Part shown: positions 43,557 through 54,091 of the stretch, one piece after another | Position numbering within the stretch: the first letter of the stretch is position 1 | How the letters are laid out: each line of letters starts with the position of its first letter | Assembly (NCBI RefSeq): GCF_030268065.1 | Contig: NZ_BSDD01000002.1 | Coordinates: 434,001-498,000, forward strand | Direction: 5' to 3' | Source of the DNA: Geothrix rubra | Lineage (GTDB): Bacteria > Acidobacteriota > Holophagae > Holophagales > Holophagaceae | Length of the DNA: 64,000 nucleotides | Program-made: the position numbers and the translations under genes | Notes under the pieces: generated by a model | Database searches by the model: none | Seen by the model: only the letters and a program-made list of their open reading frames with translations | What the model was told of the DNA's origin: nothing

Positions 43557-44767
43557 GCCGGGACCCCCCGGAGCCAGGCCGCCACGCGATCCGCATCCGC
43601 CTCCGTGTGGAAGCCGTGGAAGGCGATCCGCAGGTAGCCCTCCCGCACCGAGGCGTAGATGCCCCGCCGGAGCCCCTCCTGCAGGAGGCCCTGGAGGCGC
43701 TGCGGCCCGCGTCCCCCATGGTGCAGCGCCAGGATGGACCCCAGCCTTCCGGACCGGCGGAGATCGGACAGGCGGCGGGCCTCCCCTTCCCAGGCCGTGC
43801 GCCGGAGGGCGTCCAGCAGGCGGGCCTGCAGCGCGTCCACATGGCGGGCGATGGCGTCGACGCCCGCCCGGTTCAGCAGGTCGAGCGAGACGAGGAGTGC
43901 CGCGGCCTGGAGCAGGTTCGGGCCGCCGGGCTCCAGCCGGCGCCCATCCTCCAGCCAGCCCCGGTGGAAGTCGGTGGAGGGGCGGGAGAAGTCCGTGGCG
44001 TCCTCCACCGAGAGCCAGGTGCCGGAAGGCGACAGCGACTGGCGAAACCCCGCCTCCGTCCAGAGGAAGCCCATCCCCTGGGGCGCCAGCAGGCCCTTGT
44101 GTCCACCCGTGGCGAAGGCCGACACCCCCTCGAGATCCACGGGCAGGGTGCCCGCCCCCTGGATGCCGTCCACCACCAGCCGGACGCCCCGCGTGGCGCA
44201 GGCCCGGCCCAGGCGGGCGAGGTCCAGCCTGAGGCCGTCCTGGAAGCGCACCCAGGACAGCGCGAGCACGCGGACCCTGGGACCCAGGGCCGCCAGCAGG
44301 GCCGATTCGGGATCCACGCCCTCCCCGGGCGGCGCGCCTTCCCAGGCCATGCGCCCAGCCCGGTGGCCCTCCCACAGGGGCACCTCGCGGAAGGCCACGC
44401 CCCGCCCCGCCAGGGCCAACCAGGGCCAGGCATTGGAGGGGAACTCCCCCAGGGGCGCCACCACCTCGTCGCCCTCCTGCCAGGGCAGGCCCTGCGTGAC
44501 GGCCAGCAGGCCCGCGGAGGTGTTCGTGGTGAGGCTGATGTCCTCGGGGCGGCCGCCCACCAGGGCCGCCGCCTGGGCCCGCAGGGCGGCCGGGATGCCC
44601 TGGAAGTCCTCCTCCCAGCGCATCTCCCAGGGCCTCAGCTCCTTCAGCATCATCGACCGGACCGCCCGCATCCCCGCCCTGGGCACTGGCCCCTCGGCGC
44701 AGTGCATGACCCAGAGGTGATCCTCGTCCAAGTGGAAGAGGGCCGGGTTGAGGGGGGGCGCGCTCAC
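43553..44767 (-). CDS. Class V aminotransferase family protein
   Basis: A 404-residue PLP-dependent enzyme of the cysteine desulfurase/kynureninase-like class V group. The PLP lysine is Lys224 in ATGGHKGLLAPQGMGF, the pyridine-binding Asp is in LVVDGIQGAG (Asp200), and the phosphate-binding region is in TNTSAGLLAV. An N-terminal motif HLDEDHLWVMHCAEGPVP suits substrate binding. There is no clear IscS-type active-site cysteine loop, so a desulfurase role is not supported. The GTG start overlaps the thyX stop by four bases, and the 3' end overlaps the barrel gene. Substrate unknown. Confidence 0.85.
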   Translation of the reverse strand: MSAPPLNPALFHLDEDHLWVMHCAEGPVPRAGMRAVRSMMLKELRPWEMRWEEDFQGIPAALRAQAAALVGGRPEDISLTTNTSAGLLAVTQGLPWQEGDEVVAPLGEFPSNAWPWLALAGRGVAFREVPLWEGHRAGRMAWEGAPPGEGVDPESALLAALGPRVRVLALSWVRFQDGLRLDLARLGRACATRGVRLVVDGIQGAGTLPVDLEGVSAFATGGHKGLLAPQGMGFLWTEAGFRQSLSPSGTWLSVEDATDFSRPSTDFHRGWLEDGRRLEPGGPNLLQAAALLVSLDLLNRAGVDAIARHVDALQARLLDALRRTAWEGEARRLSDLRRSGRLGSILALHHGGRGPQRLQGLLQEGLRRGIYASVREGYLRIAFHGFHTEADADRVAAWLRGVPA

Positions 44768-45444
44768 CCCTTCTCCAAGTCCAGGAGGGCCGCGAGGCTG
44801 ACGGGATAGAGGGGCTCCACCGCCTGCCGCACGGCGGCGGCGTACTGCTGGATCTCCCACTGGGCGTGGCTGTCGGAGCGGAGGCGGATGAAGTGGGCCA
44901 CGGCCTGGAGGCTCACGGTCCAGTAGACCTCCGAGTAGAGCCCCAGGGGCAGGACGCAGCGGGCCTGCTCCCGGCAGACCCCCAGCTCGATCAGCTCCTT
45001 GTAGTGGGCCACGGCACCCCGGCAGCTCTCCAGGTAGGCCGCCCGGGCCCGGTCCCGGTTGGCGGCGTCGATCTCGCCCTCGCTGCCCTGCTTGTTGACC
45101 TTGGCCTGCTTCCGGAACAGCTCCGGCACGAAGTACTCGTCCTCCGCGAACTCCACGTAGCGGCCGGAGATCTCGTTGAACTCCGAGGCGATGCGGTGCT
45201 TCATCCACTGGCGGAACACGAAGATCGGCGCCTTCACGTGGAAGGTCATGGCGGTGTGCCGGAAGGGCGAGGTGTGCTCGTGCGCCGAGAGGTAGCGGAT
45301 GAGCTTCGCGTCCCCGTCGTCCAGGGCCTCCTTGCGCTTCCCGAAGGACACGCGCGCCGCGTTCACCACGGACAGGTCCGATCCCATGTGGTCGATGAGC
45401 CGGACGAAGCCCCTGTCGAGGACCTGGATTTCTTTCTGGAACAT
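44764..45444 (-). CDS. thyX: FAD-dependent thymidylate synthase ThyX
   Basis: A 226-residue flavin-dependent thymidylate synthase, making dTMP from dUMP using methylenetetrahydrofolate. The signature region is FRQWMKHRIASEFNEISGRY, corresponding to the RHR-X7-S motif (KHR here). Other motifs are HEHTSPFRHTAMTFHVKAPI and CREQARCVLPLGLYSEVYW. The ATG at 45444 follows GAGGGG; an upstream in-frame start adds eleven residues. It overlaps the aminotransferase GTG by four bases. Divergent from the lipoprotein at 45587. Confidence 0.95.
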   Translation of the reverse strand: MFQKEIQVLDRGFVRLIDHMGSDLSVVNAARVSFGKRKEALDDGDAKLIRYLSAHEHTSPFRHTAMTFHVKAPIFVFRQWMKHRIASEFNEISGRYVEFAEDEYFVPELFRKQAKVNKQGSEGEIDAANRDRARAAYLESCRGAVAHYKELIELGVCREQARCVLPLGLYSEVYWTVSLQAVAHFIRLRSDSHAQWEIQQYAAAVRQAVEPLYPVSLAALLDLEKG

Positions 45445-45533
45445 GCGCACCCCTCGTCTACCGCCAAGTGTATCCAACCGTCCACACCCGCCGGATCGGC
45501 CCGGAATGCCCTTGGCTCCGCGAAAGGAACCCC

Positions 45534-45563
45534 TTGGTCAATTACGGCTTCTCCGGGTAATAT
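45534..45563 (+). promoter_or_regulatory. Candidate promoter of the lipoprotein gene at 45587
   Basis: TTGGTC (45534-45539) and TAATAT (45558-45563), separated by 18 bases, lie 23 bases before the ATG in the thyX/lipoprotein divergent region, which is less GC-rich than its surroundings. Agreement with consensus is partial. Confidence 0.35.
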
Positions 45564-45586
45564 CCCATATCCTCACGAGGTACAAG

Positions 45587-47599
45587 ATGCGTTCACGCGT
45601 ATGGCGATCTGGAGCCATGGTTGTTGCTGCATCCCTCGCCGTGATCCATTGCGGCGGGGGAGGTGGGGGGAGCTCGAGCCCGGCCTCCACCCCGACGGTT
45701 TCGGCCGAGGGTCCCACCGCCCTCAGCGTGACCCTCGCCCAGGCGCCGGAATACTTCGGATTGAGGTGGACGCCGCCCGCGACACCGTTCGACGGGTATG
45801 AATTCGAAGGTCGGTCCGGGACCGGGACCTACACCAAGCTGCATGATGGCCTGATTCCCAACACCTGGACCACGGCCTACTACAACGCCGGGACGAGCAT
45901 TCCTGAACTGACGACCTGTTTCTTCCGGGTCCGTGTCATGCGGGGTACCACCCCCTCCGCCTACAGCAATGAAGCCAACTACAGGGTCGCCCTCTTCACC
46001 CCCAGCATGAGCGAACCCTACCCATCCGGGAGCGGGCTGTCCATCACCTGGTTGAACACCAGCCTGGTGGCGGACACCCTCCTCCTCGAGCGGGGCGCCT
46101 CCCAAGGGGGAACAACGACCTGGACCGCCATCCCGAATGTCCCGTTCGGAACCACCTCATGGATCGACAAGGATGCTCCGGAGGGTGTCGCCTGCTACTA
46201 CCGGGTGACCTACAGCAAGGGCCAGGACTCGGCCCAGGCCACCAGCTCCGGCACGGCGACCATGCCCATGGCCCCCCCGAACCAGATTGTCGCCACGCCC
46301 CTGGTGGAAGGCGTCCACCTGTCCTGGCAGAACATGAGCACTGTCGCCACTCAAGTCGCCGTCATGCGGGCCCCGGGCCTGGACAGCTATCCCAGCTACC
46401 AGGAGGTGGCCGTTCTTCCCGCCGGCACGACCTCCTACGACGATACGCAGCTCGCCACCGGCTATTACACCTACCGCCTGGAGAACCGCAAATCCGGACT
46501 GACCTCGGCCAGCTCTTCGCCTATCCAGGTGGTCACCCTCCCGCCCCAGAACGGGGCTTCGGTGACGCCCACCATGGTCACCCTGCCCCAGTCCCAGATC
46601 GTCCGTCGTGGCAGCCTCGGCCAATGGTTCCTTTCAGGATCCTACGCGAATGACATCAGAGTCCGGGTTCCTTCCGGAAATGCCTGGATCGACCATGTGC
46701 CGACAAGCTCGCTTTCCTGGTCCTCCCCCTACTTCCTCCTGGACCGCAAGGACCAGCCGCACATGGTCTACACCCGCTTGGTCGTGCAGGGCTCGCAGGA
46801 AGTCGCGATCATGCATGCATGGCAGGACGGCGCCGGCTGGCAGACCGAGGAGATCGCTCGCCGCACCCTCTACTCTTCTTCCGCGATGCCACCCCTCACC
46901 TTCGCGTTGGATGCCCAGGATCACCTCCACCTGCTCTGGCTCAAGGGGAACGGAACACCCCAGGATCTGGAATACGCCTCCAAGGCCCAGAATGGCACCT
47001 GGGCCGTCGAAGGGTTGACGAGCATCCCCACGACTCCGTCCAGTCTCGGCAACTACAGGCTGGCGATCGATCCCACGGGACAACCCCATGTCTTCGTCGG
47101 CGCCTGGCAGAGCCTCTTCCACCTCACCCGGGCCGGCGATACCTGGGCTGTCGAGACCATTCCTTCGAACGGAGCCTCCGTGGGCTGGTACGAGTTCATG
47201 GATGGGTTTGCCCCCGGTCCCGATTCCATCACGTTCTTTGCTCCCCGCGCCCACCAGCCCTATGACGGCTCCTACGACCTGATGATGCTCCGGAAGGAGG
47301 CGGGAAGTTGGCTACCCGAGGAGGTGGTCGCCACGACCACCGGCTACAGCTCCTTCAATGGATGGCTGAGCGCCTCGATGGATGGCTCCAGGTTTGCCCT
47401 GTACTACCCCACCTCGAGCGGAAACCTCCTTCGCGTGTGGACCTCGGGAACCTGGACCAGCACACTCGTCGGTCCATCCTCCTACGGAAACCCGCTCCTC
47501 GGTTTCGACGCGCTGAACAAGCTCTACCTCCTGGTGCCCGCAGGATGGGGGTCCACCCAGAACAGCTATCCCTACGTGCTGTACCTGGAACAGCCCTGA
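45587..47599 (+). CDS. Large surface lipoprotein, beta-rich, unknown function
   Basis: A 670-residue exported protein. The N-terminus is hydrophobic and ends in a cysteine followed by a long Gly/Ser run (AVIHC, then GGGGGGSSS), consistent with a lipoprotein, although His at position -1 is unusual. Residues about 40-330 read as fibronectin type III-like or Ig-like repeats ([44 protein letters not shown]). Residues about 340-670 resemble a beta-propeller or sialidase-like fold ([46 protein letters not shown]). Codon use looks less GC-biased than its neighbours, so recent acquisition is possible. No catalytic motif recognised. Confidence 0.72.
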   Translation: MRSRVWRSGAMVVAASLAVIHCGGGGGGSSSPASTPTVSAEGPTALSVTLAQAPEYFGLRWTPPATPFDGYEFEGRSGTGTYTKLHDGLIPNTWTTAYYNAGTSIPELTTCFFRVRVMRGTTPSAYSNEANYRVALFTPSMSEPYPSGSGLSITWLNTSLVADTLLLERGASQGGTTTWTAIPNVPFGTTSWIDKDAPEGVACYYRVTYSKGQDSAQATSSGTATMPMAPPNQIVATPLVEGVHLSWQNMSTVATQVAVMRAPGLDSYPSYQEVAVLPAGTTSYDDTQLATGYYTYRLENRKSGLTSASSSPIQVVTLPPQNGASVTPTMVTLPQSQIVRRGSLGQWFLSGSYANDIRVRVPSGNAWIDHVPTSSLSWSSPYFLLDRKDQPHMVYTRLVVQGSQEVAIMHAWQDGAGWQTEEIARRTLYSSSAMPPLTFALDAQDHLHLLWLKGNGTPQDLEYASKAQNGTWAVEGLTSIPTTPSSLGNYRLAIDPTGQPHVFVGAWQSLFHLTRAGDTWAVETIPSNGASVGWYEFMDGFAPGPDSITFFAPRAHQPYDGSYDLMMLRKEAGSWLPEEVVATTTGYSSFNGWLSASMDGSRFALYYPTSSGNLLRVWTSGTWTSTLVGPSSYGNPLLGFDALNKLYLLVPAGWGSTQNSYPYVLYLEQP

Positions 47600-47619
47600 A
47601 CCCGAACCCGCCCTGCCTG

Positions 47620-47643
47620 GAAGGGCCCGGAAGCGGGCCCTTC
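47620..47643 (+). terminator. Perfect hairpin after the surface lipoprotein gene
   Basis: GAAGGGCCCG (47620-47629) and CGGGCCCTTC (47634-47643) form a perfect 10-bp stem with a GAAG loop, 20 bases past the stop, followed by GGCTTTCCG. A reasonable terminator. Confidence 0.75.
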
Positions 47644-47808
47644 GGCTTTCCGTGCCCGCATGGGACAATGGGGGGCCACTGGCCCGTCCGGCCCGGACCT
47701 CCCGAAACACCCATGTTGCTGCAGGAGGCCCGATTCCGCAGGCGGCAAGCCTGGAGCCACCAGGCCTATCCGACTTCCCTTCCCCTAATTTCTCTCCTGG
47801 AGACCTCG

Positions 47809-48456
47809 ATGCGCTTTTTCATCGACACCGCCAACATCGACGAGATCAAGCGCATCAACGCCCTGGGTGTGCTGGACGGGGTGACCACCAACCCCAGCCT
47901 CATCGCCAAGGAGAGCGGCAAGCCCTTCGAGGCCATCATCGAGGAGATCTGCGGCATCGTGGACGGCCCCATCAGCGCCGAGGTCATCGCCCTGGAGGCC
48001 CCGGGCATGATCGAGGAGGGCCGCCGGCTCGCGAAGATCCACAAGAACGTCGTGGTGAAGCTGCCGCTGATCGCCGAGGGGCTCAAGGCCTGCAAGGCGC
48101 TCAGTTCCGAAGGCATCCACACCAACGTGACCCTCTGCTTCAGCGCCACCCAGGCCCTCATGGCCGCCAAGGCCGGGGCCACCTACGTCTCCCCCTTCGT
48201 GGGCCGCCTGGACGACATCAACCTCGACGGCATGGAGCTCATCCGCGAGATCTGCGCGATCTTCGAGAACTACGGCTTCGAGACCCAGTGCCTGGCCGCC
48301 TCCATCCGCCAGCCCCGCCACGTCACCGAGGCCGCCCTCGCCGGCGCCCACGTGGCCACCATCCCCACCAAGGTCTTCGACCAGATGCTGAAGCATCCCC
48401 TCACCGACAAGGGCGTGGAGGGCTTCCTGGCCGATTGGAAAAAGAGCGGTCGGTAG
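47809..48456 (+). CDS. fsa: Fructose-6-phosphate aldolase/transaldolase (TalC family)
   Basis: A 215-residue cytoplasmic aldolase of the small transaldolase group. Typical features are [30 protein letters not shown], the Schiff-base lysine in [12 protein letters not shown] (Lys84), [20 protein letters not shown] and [12 protein letters not shown]. The closely related types (fructose-6-phosphate aldolase versus transaldolase) cannot be separated from sequence, so the symbol is tentative. CTGGAG precedes the ATG. Gene context gives no pathway hint: the upstream neighbour is a lipoprotein gene ended by a terminator. Confidence 0.88.
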   Translation: MRFFIDTANIDEIKRINALGVLDGVTTNPSLIAKESGKPFEAIIEEICGIVDGPISAEVIALEAPGMIEEGRRLAKIHKNVVVKLPLIAEGLKACKALSSEGIHTNVTLCFSATQALMAAKAGATYVSPFVGRLDDINLDGMELIREICAIFENYGFETQCLAASIRQPRHVTEAALAGAHVATIPTKVFDQMLKHPLTDKGVEGFLADWKKSGR

Positions 48457-48759
48457 TCCGAGACCCGACCGGGCCCTCCAAGCCTCCGCGAGCGGCGAAG
48501 ACGTTAGGACTGGGCGAGGAGCCTGGCCCTGCCTGGGGCCACCCTGCCTTTCCGGGCGGCGAACCGGAGGCCCGGCTGTCGGCTCGCCGGGGCCAGCGCC
48601 CGGGGCCTTTCCCTCCGGGGACGGGCCTGAGCGGGATTCTACATGTAACTACCCAAAGGTCTGGTATGCTCTCCTGACTCATCACGCCCATCCGACCCAG
48701 GTCTGGCCCGCTTTCCGGGCCGCGTGGTGACCCCACCAGTCCCCTTTTGCGGAGCCCCC
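48457..48759. other. GC-rich intergenic region with a candidate promoter and leader
   Basis: About 300 bases without a convincing gene. The first half (48457-48640) is very GC-rich with short hairpins, e.g. TGGCCC/GGGCCA at 48524-48541. The second half contains an extended -10-like TGGTATGCT (TATGCT at 48665-48670) with no strong -35, followed by a leader with a hairpin GGCCCG/CGGGCC (48705-48721). It probably holds the end of the aldolase transcript and the promoter and leader of the lipoprotein gene at 48760. Confidence 0.4.
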
Positions 48760-49386
48760 ATGCGGTCCTTCCTTCTCCCGGCAGCCCTCCTCCTGAGCCT
48801 AGGCTCCATGGGCTGCCTCCGCAGCTACAACGCCACGCCCCTCACGAACGCCTCCCTCCAGGGGAGCGTGAGCACGCCCGATGGGGTCGAACTCAAGACC
48901 AAGGCCTTCCTGTCGCCTTCGGAAGTGGCCGAGAAGTTCGGCACCAAGCTGGCCGAGGACCGCCAGGTGATCCCGGTCCAGGTTCTGCTCACCAACAAGT
49001 CGATGGCCTCCTACCGGGTGCTCCGCACCTCCTTCGTCATCGAGGAAGTGAGCCAGAAGGTCCGCCTGGAGGCCCTCGATTCCAGCCAGATGTACGAGCT
49101 GGGCCGCCACGGCTACGGTGCGCCCGTCTGCGGCATGATCTTCGGCGGCATCCTCGGCCTGCCCAGCCTCATCACCACCATGAACGCCAACGACCGCCTG
49201 CGGGAGGACTACAACCGCAAGGCCTTCGTGGATTCCATCGTCGAGCCGAACAAGGAGACCGCCGGCGTCGTGATGTTCGACCCCGCGGCCCGCGCCCTGT
49301 ACCGCAATGGCAAGTACAAGCTCGTCGTCGAACTGGAGAACACCGCCTCCAAGGCCAAGGTCGTTCTCGAGCAGCCCCTGAGCTGA
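48760..49386 (+). CDS. Lipoprotein of unknown function
   Basis: A 208-residue protein with a hydrophobic signal ending in a cysteine (LSLGSMGC, Cys19). The mature protein has mixed beta/alpha content with VIPVQVLLTNKSMASYRVL and a Gly-rich hydrophobic segment (CGMIFGGILGLPSLI) that could cross or dip into a membrane. No family is recognised. A second small exported protein follows after 61 bases, and both may act together at the envelope. Confidence 0.62.
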   Translation: MRSFLLPAALLLSLGSMGCLRSYNATPLTNASLQGSVSTPDGVELKTKAFLSPSEVAEKFGTKLAEDRQVIPVQVLLTNKSMASYRVLRTSFVIEEVSQKVRLEALDSSQMYELGRHGYGAPVCGMIFGGILGLPSLITTMNANDRLREDYNRKAFVDSIVEPNKETAGVVMFDPAARALYRNGKYKLVVELENTASKAKVVLEQPLS

Positions 49387-49447
49387 CCCAGGCATGGCCA
49401 CCCCGGGGGAGGGCCCGGCCCTCCCCCTCCTTGCATCTGGAGATGAC

Positions 49448-50131
49448 ATGCTCTCGCCGCTCTTGTCCTGCCTGCTCCTGGTCCAGGCCCCCCAACCAGC
49501 GCCACCCACTCCCGCGGCCCCGGTCTCCGCACCCGTGACGGTCACGCCCCCCGCACCCCCGCTTCCCCAGCCGCCCCCGGTGCCCGTCACCAAGGTGGAA
49601 GACGGCGGCCTCCTGGAGCACGCCTACTTCGGCGCCGTCCTTCCGTTCACGCCGAGGGAGGGGGTCGATACCCTCTGGATCAAGGACGGGCTCAGCCTGA
49701 AGGGCAAGCGGATCACCTATGGCACCTGGGAGACCAGGATCCTGAAGGCCGGTCGTCAAGAGCGGGACCTTCAGCGTGCCGCGGACCTGGCGAGGCTGAT
49801 CCCCGATGCCCTCATGCCCCAGCTGCGCGCGGCTTTCCAGGGCATCGCGGACTGGCAGCTGGGTGGCACCGGCGAGTACCGGTTCGAGGCCCGGATCGTG
49901 GATGCGAACGTGCCGAACCAGGCGTCCAAGCTCGTCTTCGGCTGGCTGGGCGGGAAGGACAACCTGGAGAACGTCACCTGGGACATGAAGCTCGTCGACG
50001 TCGCGACCGGCGAGACCGTGCTGGCCTTCCACCACCGGATGGTCAAGGTCAACACCCTGGGATCCCTCGACTCATCCCTGCGGACCTGGGCGGAGGCGTT
50101 CCCGAAGCGCCTGGTCGCGCTGGTCCGCTGA
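49448..50131 (+). CDS. Exported protein of unknown function (DUF4410-like pattern)
   Basis: A 227-residue protein with a short signal-like start (MLSPLLSCLLLVQA) and a Pro/Ala-rich stretch to about residue 50. The folded part has DLARLIPDALMPQLRAAF and KLVDVATGETVLAFHHRM, a pattern reminiscent of DUF4410/curli-associated CsgG-like small proteins, though not enough to name. GGAG precedes the ATG. It follows the lipoprotein gene on the same strand. Confidence 0.58.
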   Translation: MLSPLLSCLLLVQAPQPAPPTPAAPVSAPVTVTPPAPPLPQPPPVPVTKVEDGGLLEHAYFGAVLPFTPREGVDTLWIKDGLSLKGKRITYGTWETRILKAGRQERDLQRAADLARLIPDALMPQLRAAFQGIADWQLGGTGEYRFEARIVDANVPNQASKLVFGWLGGKDNLENVTWDMKLVDVATGETVLAFHHRMVKVNTLGSLDSSLRTWAEAFPKRLVALVR

Positions 50132-50243
50132 GCCGCAGACGGACGGGGCGGGAACCCTGACCCGGAACCACCGCCCCGGACCCTCCCCGGGGTGGTGGGA
50201 CGGTCCGGACGGGGCTAGGCTGGGGCCACCGCCCGGAGGCCCC

Positions 50244-50732
50244 ATGAGTCCCGACGACCGCGCCGCCCTCCTCCTCTCGTACGCCCAGGGCCCGGAACAG
50301 CTCCGGCGGGCCGTGGAGGGCCTCCCTGCTGCCCTCCTGGATGCCCGGCCCGCGCCCGGGGCCTGGACCATCCGGGAGGTGGTGGTGCATGTGGCCGAGG
50401 CCGAGCTGCACGGCTACCTGCGGATGCGCTTCGCCATGGCCCAGGAGGGCGTGACGGTCCTCCCCTACGACCAGGAGGCCTGGGCGGCCACCTTCGCCGG
50501 GGCCGACCAGCCCCTCTCGGAGGTGCTCGACCTCTTCCGGCTGGTGCGCGAACTCCTGGCCCGCCAGCTGCGGTCGCTCTCGGAGGCCCAGTGGGCCCGG
50601 TCCGTCCGGCATCCCGAAGCGGAGGCGCCCCTCACGCTCGAGGCCCTCCTCGCCCGCTACGAGCACCACCTGAAGGTGCACCTGGCCCAGATCGCCCGGA
50701 CCCACCGGGCCGTCGAGACCGCGGCCCGGTAG
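50244..50732 (+). CDS. DinB-like (YfiT/DinB_2) family protein
   Basis: A 162-residue four-helix-bundle protein of the DinB superfamily. The putative metal-binding histidines are in REVVVHVAEAELHGY and ARYEHHLKVHLAQI, and PGAWTIREVV is the usual start of the second helix. Many members are thiol-dependent (bacillithiol, mycothiol) transferases or metal-dependent hydrolases. The substrate here is unknown. A TAGGCT -10-like element lies about 22 bases upstream. Confidence 0.8.
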   Translation: MSPDDRAALLLSYAQGPEQLRRAVEGLPAALLDARPAPGAWTIREVVVHVAEAELHGYLRMRFAMAQEGVTVLPYDQEAWAATFAGADQPLSEVLDLFRLVRELLARQLRSLSEAQWARSVRHPEAEAPLTLEALLARYEHHLKVHLAQIARTHRAVETAAR

Positions 50733-50776
50733 GGACCTCCAGGTCCCTGGAACCCCGGCCCGGGGGCCGTCCGGGA

Positions 50777-50782
50777 TAGACT
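50777..50782 (+). promoter_or_regulatory. TAGACT -10-like element before the carboxylase gene
   Basis: TAGACT at 50777-50782 lies 45 bases before the ATG, in the context GGATAGACTGG. The same motif precedes the DinB (50216, TAGGCT), TPR (52381) and YycJ-type (55677) genes. No good -35 accompanies it. Confidence 0.35.
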
Positions 50783-50827
50783 GGCGGCAGATCTCCCGAT
50801 CTCCGTCCGCCCTGTCCCGGAGTCCCC

Positions 50828-52366
<1,539 letters not shown>

Positions 52367-52380
52367 GCGGCCTTCAGGGC

Positions 52381-52386
52381 TAGACT
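52381..52386 (+). promoter_or_regulatory. TAGACT -10-like element before the TPR gene
   Basis: TAGACT at 52381-52386, in GGCTAGACTCAGG, sits 26 bases before the ATG at 52412 and 15 bases past the carboxylase stop. It suggests a separate promoter for the TPR gene. Confidence 0.35.
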
Positions 52387-52411
52387 CAGGGGATTCGTCC
52401 CGGAGCCCTCG

Positions 52412-53155
52412 ATGCGCAGCCTCGCCCTCCTGCTCGCCCTGCCCCTCTCCGCCCAGGCCCTGCCACCCACCCCGGAGGCCGCCTTCTTCAAGGGCGATGC
52501 CCGGAAGGTGATGGTGGCCTGCGCGGACCGCGCCCTGGCCCTGAAGGCCAAGGACAGCCGCCTCATGGCCGAGTACGGCCGCGCTTTCCTGGCGGGCGGC
52601 GACCGGAAGCGCGCCGAGGAGACCTTCGAGCGGGCCGTGGCCCTGGACCGGAAGGACGGCGAGACCTACCGGCTCGTCGCCCTCGCCTGGCTGCGCAACG
52701 GGTTCAAGGCCGAGGCGCTGAAGGTCCACCAGCAGATGCTGGAGGCCGACCCCCGGGCCGACCGGCCCCAGAAACTCGCGGCCATCGACCTGCTGGAGGC
52801 GGGATGCCTTCCCGAAGCCGAGGCCATGATGGCGCATGTGCAGCAGGTGGCCCCCAAGGATACGGACAACCTCAAGGATTTCGCCCTCGCGGCGCTCCGG
52901 TCGGGCCAGGGGGCCCTGGGCAGCCGGTGGGCCGAGCGGGCCTGGGAGGCCGATCCCAAGGGCCTCCCCCGGGACTGGCACGACTGCTTCGACCTGGCCC
53001 TGGCCGCGCGGCAGGCCCGCATGGACGACCTCGCCGCCCGCTGGTTCGCGCGCACCCTGGCCGCGGATCCGAAGGAGGAGCGCATGTGGAACGCCGTCGC
53101 CCTCGCCTTTGCGGATCCCGTCGCCCAGGCGGGCGGGGCCGGGGCGGCCCGCTGA
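52412..53155 (+). CDS. Exported TPR protein
   Basis: A 247-residue protein with a signal peptide (MRSLALLLALPLSAQA) and a chain of TPR units: LMAEYGRAFLAGGDRKRAEE, YRLVALAWLRNGFKAEALK, AIDLLEAGCLPEAEAMM, LALAARQARMDDLAARWF. Periplasmic TPR proteins serve as docking surfaces for complexes; this one has no other domain. It lies 46 bases after the carboxylase gene and 79 before the CPBP protease. Confidence 0.78.
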   Translation: MRSLALLLALPLSAQALPPTPEAAFFKGDARKVMVACADRALALKAKDSRLMAEYGRAFLAGGDRKRAEETFERAVALDRKDGETYRLVALAWLRNGFKAEALKVHQQMLEADPRADRPQKLAAIDLLEAGCLPEAEAMMAHVQQVAPKDTDNLKDFALAALRSGQGALGSRWAERAWEADPKGLPRDWHDCFDLALAARQARMDDLAARWFARTLAADPKEERMWNAVALAFADPVAQAGGAGAAR

Positions 53156-53233
53156 CCGGACGGATGGCCCGGGCGCCAGGGGGGCCTCAACCGGCCAGCC
53201 CCATGCCCGTAGCCGACCCATTCCGGAGTCTCC

Positions 53234-54091
53234 ATGCCCCCTGTCTTCCTTGATGACCAGCACCGGGTCCGCAACGGCTGGAAGGTCGCCGGCTACGTCG
53301 CCTGCACGCTGGCCCTCGGCTTCATCCTGAGCAACGCCTACGGCATGGTGCCCAGGGCCCTCCGCCCCGCCGGGGCGGGTCCCTGGATCGAGTTCGCGAT
53401 CTTCCTGGGCGCCGCCTGGGCCTGCCTCCGCCTGGAGCGCGCGCCGCTCGCTTCCATCGGCTACCGGCTCGACGGCCGCTGGGGCCGGGAGCTGGCCCTG
53501 GGCACCCTGGGGGGCTTCGCCCTCATGGGGGTGACCGCCCTGGGGGTCCTCGCCCTGGGGGGCTTCCACTGGACGCGCACGCCCAATGTCGGGGTCGGCG
53601 CCTTGGCGAAGGGTCTCCTGCTCTACCTGGGCGTGGCCTTCGCCGAGGAGACCGGCTTCCGGGGCTACGCCTTCCAGCGCCTCATCCAGGGCGTGGGGGT
53701 GCCGGCGGCCCAGGTCCTGTTCGCCCTGTTCTTCGCCCTGGCCCACTGGGGCAACCCGGGCATGTCGGGCGCCACCCGGATCTGGGCGACGGTGAACATC
53801 GCCCTCGCGGCCCTCCTGCTGGGCCTCGCCTACCTCCGCACCGGCAGCCTGGCCCTGCCCATCGGCATCCACCTGGGCTGGAATTGGACCCAGGGCACCC
53901 TCTTCGGCTTCGGCGTCAGCGGGAACGCGGAGGCCGGATGGTGGACCCCGGTCTTCCACGGCCGGCCCGAATGGCTCACGGGCGGGGCCTTCGGCCTGGA
54001 GGCGAGCCTGCCCTGCGTGGTGGTCTGCGGCGCGGCGATCCTCCTCCTGGCGCGGTGGAGGGGATCCGCCCCCCTGGCCGCCCGGGCCTGA
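53234..54091 (+). CDS. CPBP family intramembrane metalloprotease
   Basis: A 285-residue polytopic membrane protein of the CPBP (CAAX/Abi) protease family. The conserved motifs are EETGFRGYAFQRL (EExxxxR), FFALAHWGNPG (FxxxH) and IGIHLGWNW (second histidine and Asn). These form the zinc-dependent glutamic-type active site within the membrane. About eight helices are expected. Members process prenylated or bacteriocin-related substrates; the target here is unknown. Its stop meets that of the convergent chemotaxis gene in a TGATCA palindrome. Confidence 0.9.
   Translation: MPPVFLDDQHRVRNGWKVAGYVACTLALGFILSNAYGMVPRALRPAGAGPWIEFAIFLGAAWACLRLERAPLASIGYRLDGRWGRELALGTLGGFALMGVTALGVLALGGFHWTRTPNVGVGALAKGLLLYLGVAFAEETGFRGYAFQRLIQGVGVPAAQVLFALFFALAHWGNPGMSGATRIWATVNIALAALLLGLAYLRTGSLALPIGIHLGWNWTQGTLFGFGVSGNAEAGWWTPVFHGRPEWLTGGAFGLEASLPCVVVCGAAILLLARWRGSAPLAARA

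Noticed and set aside
40779-44375. 1198-residue open frame on the minus strand over DUF192, the barrel gene and the aminotransferase
   Set aside because: Composition is typical of a shadow frame; the barrel gene on the other strand has signal, CBM9 and DUF5916 motifs.
48401-48736. Possible short minus-strand gene in the gap after the aldolase gene
   Set aside because: Pro/Gly/Arg-rich with no motif and no ribosome binding site, and it overlaps the aldolase 3' end.
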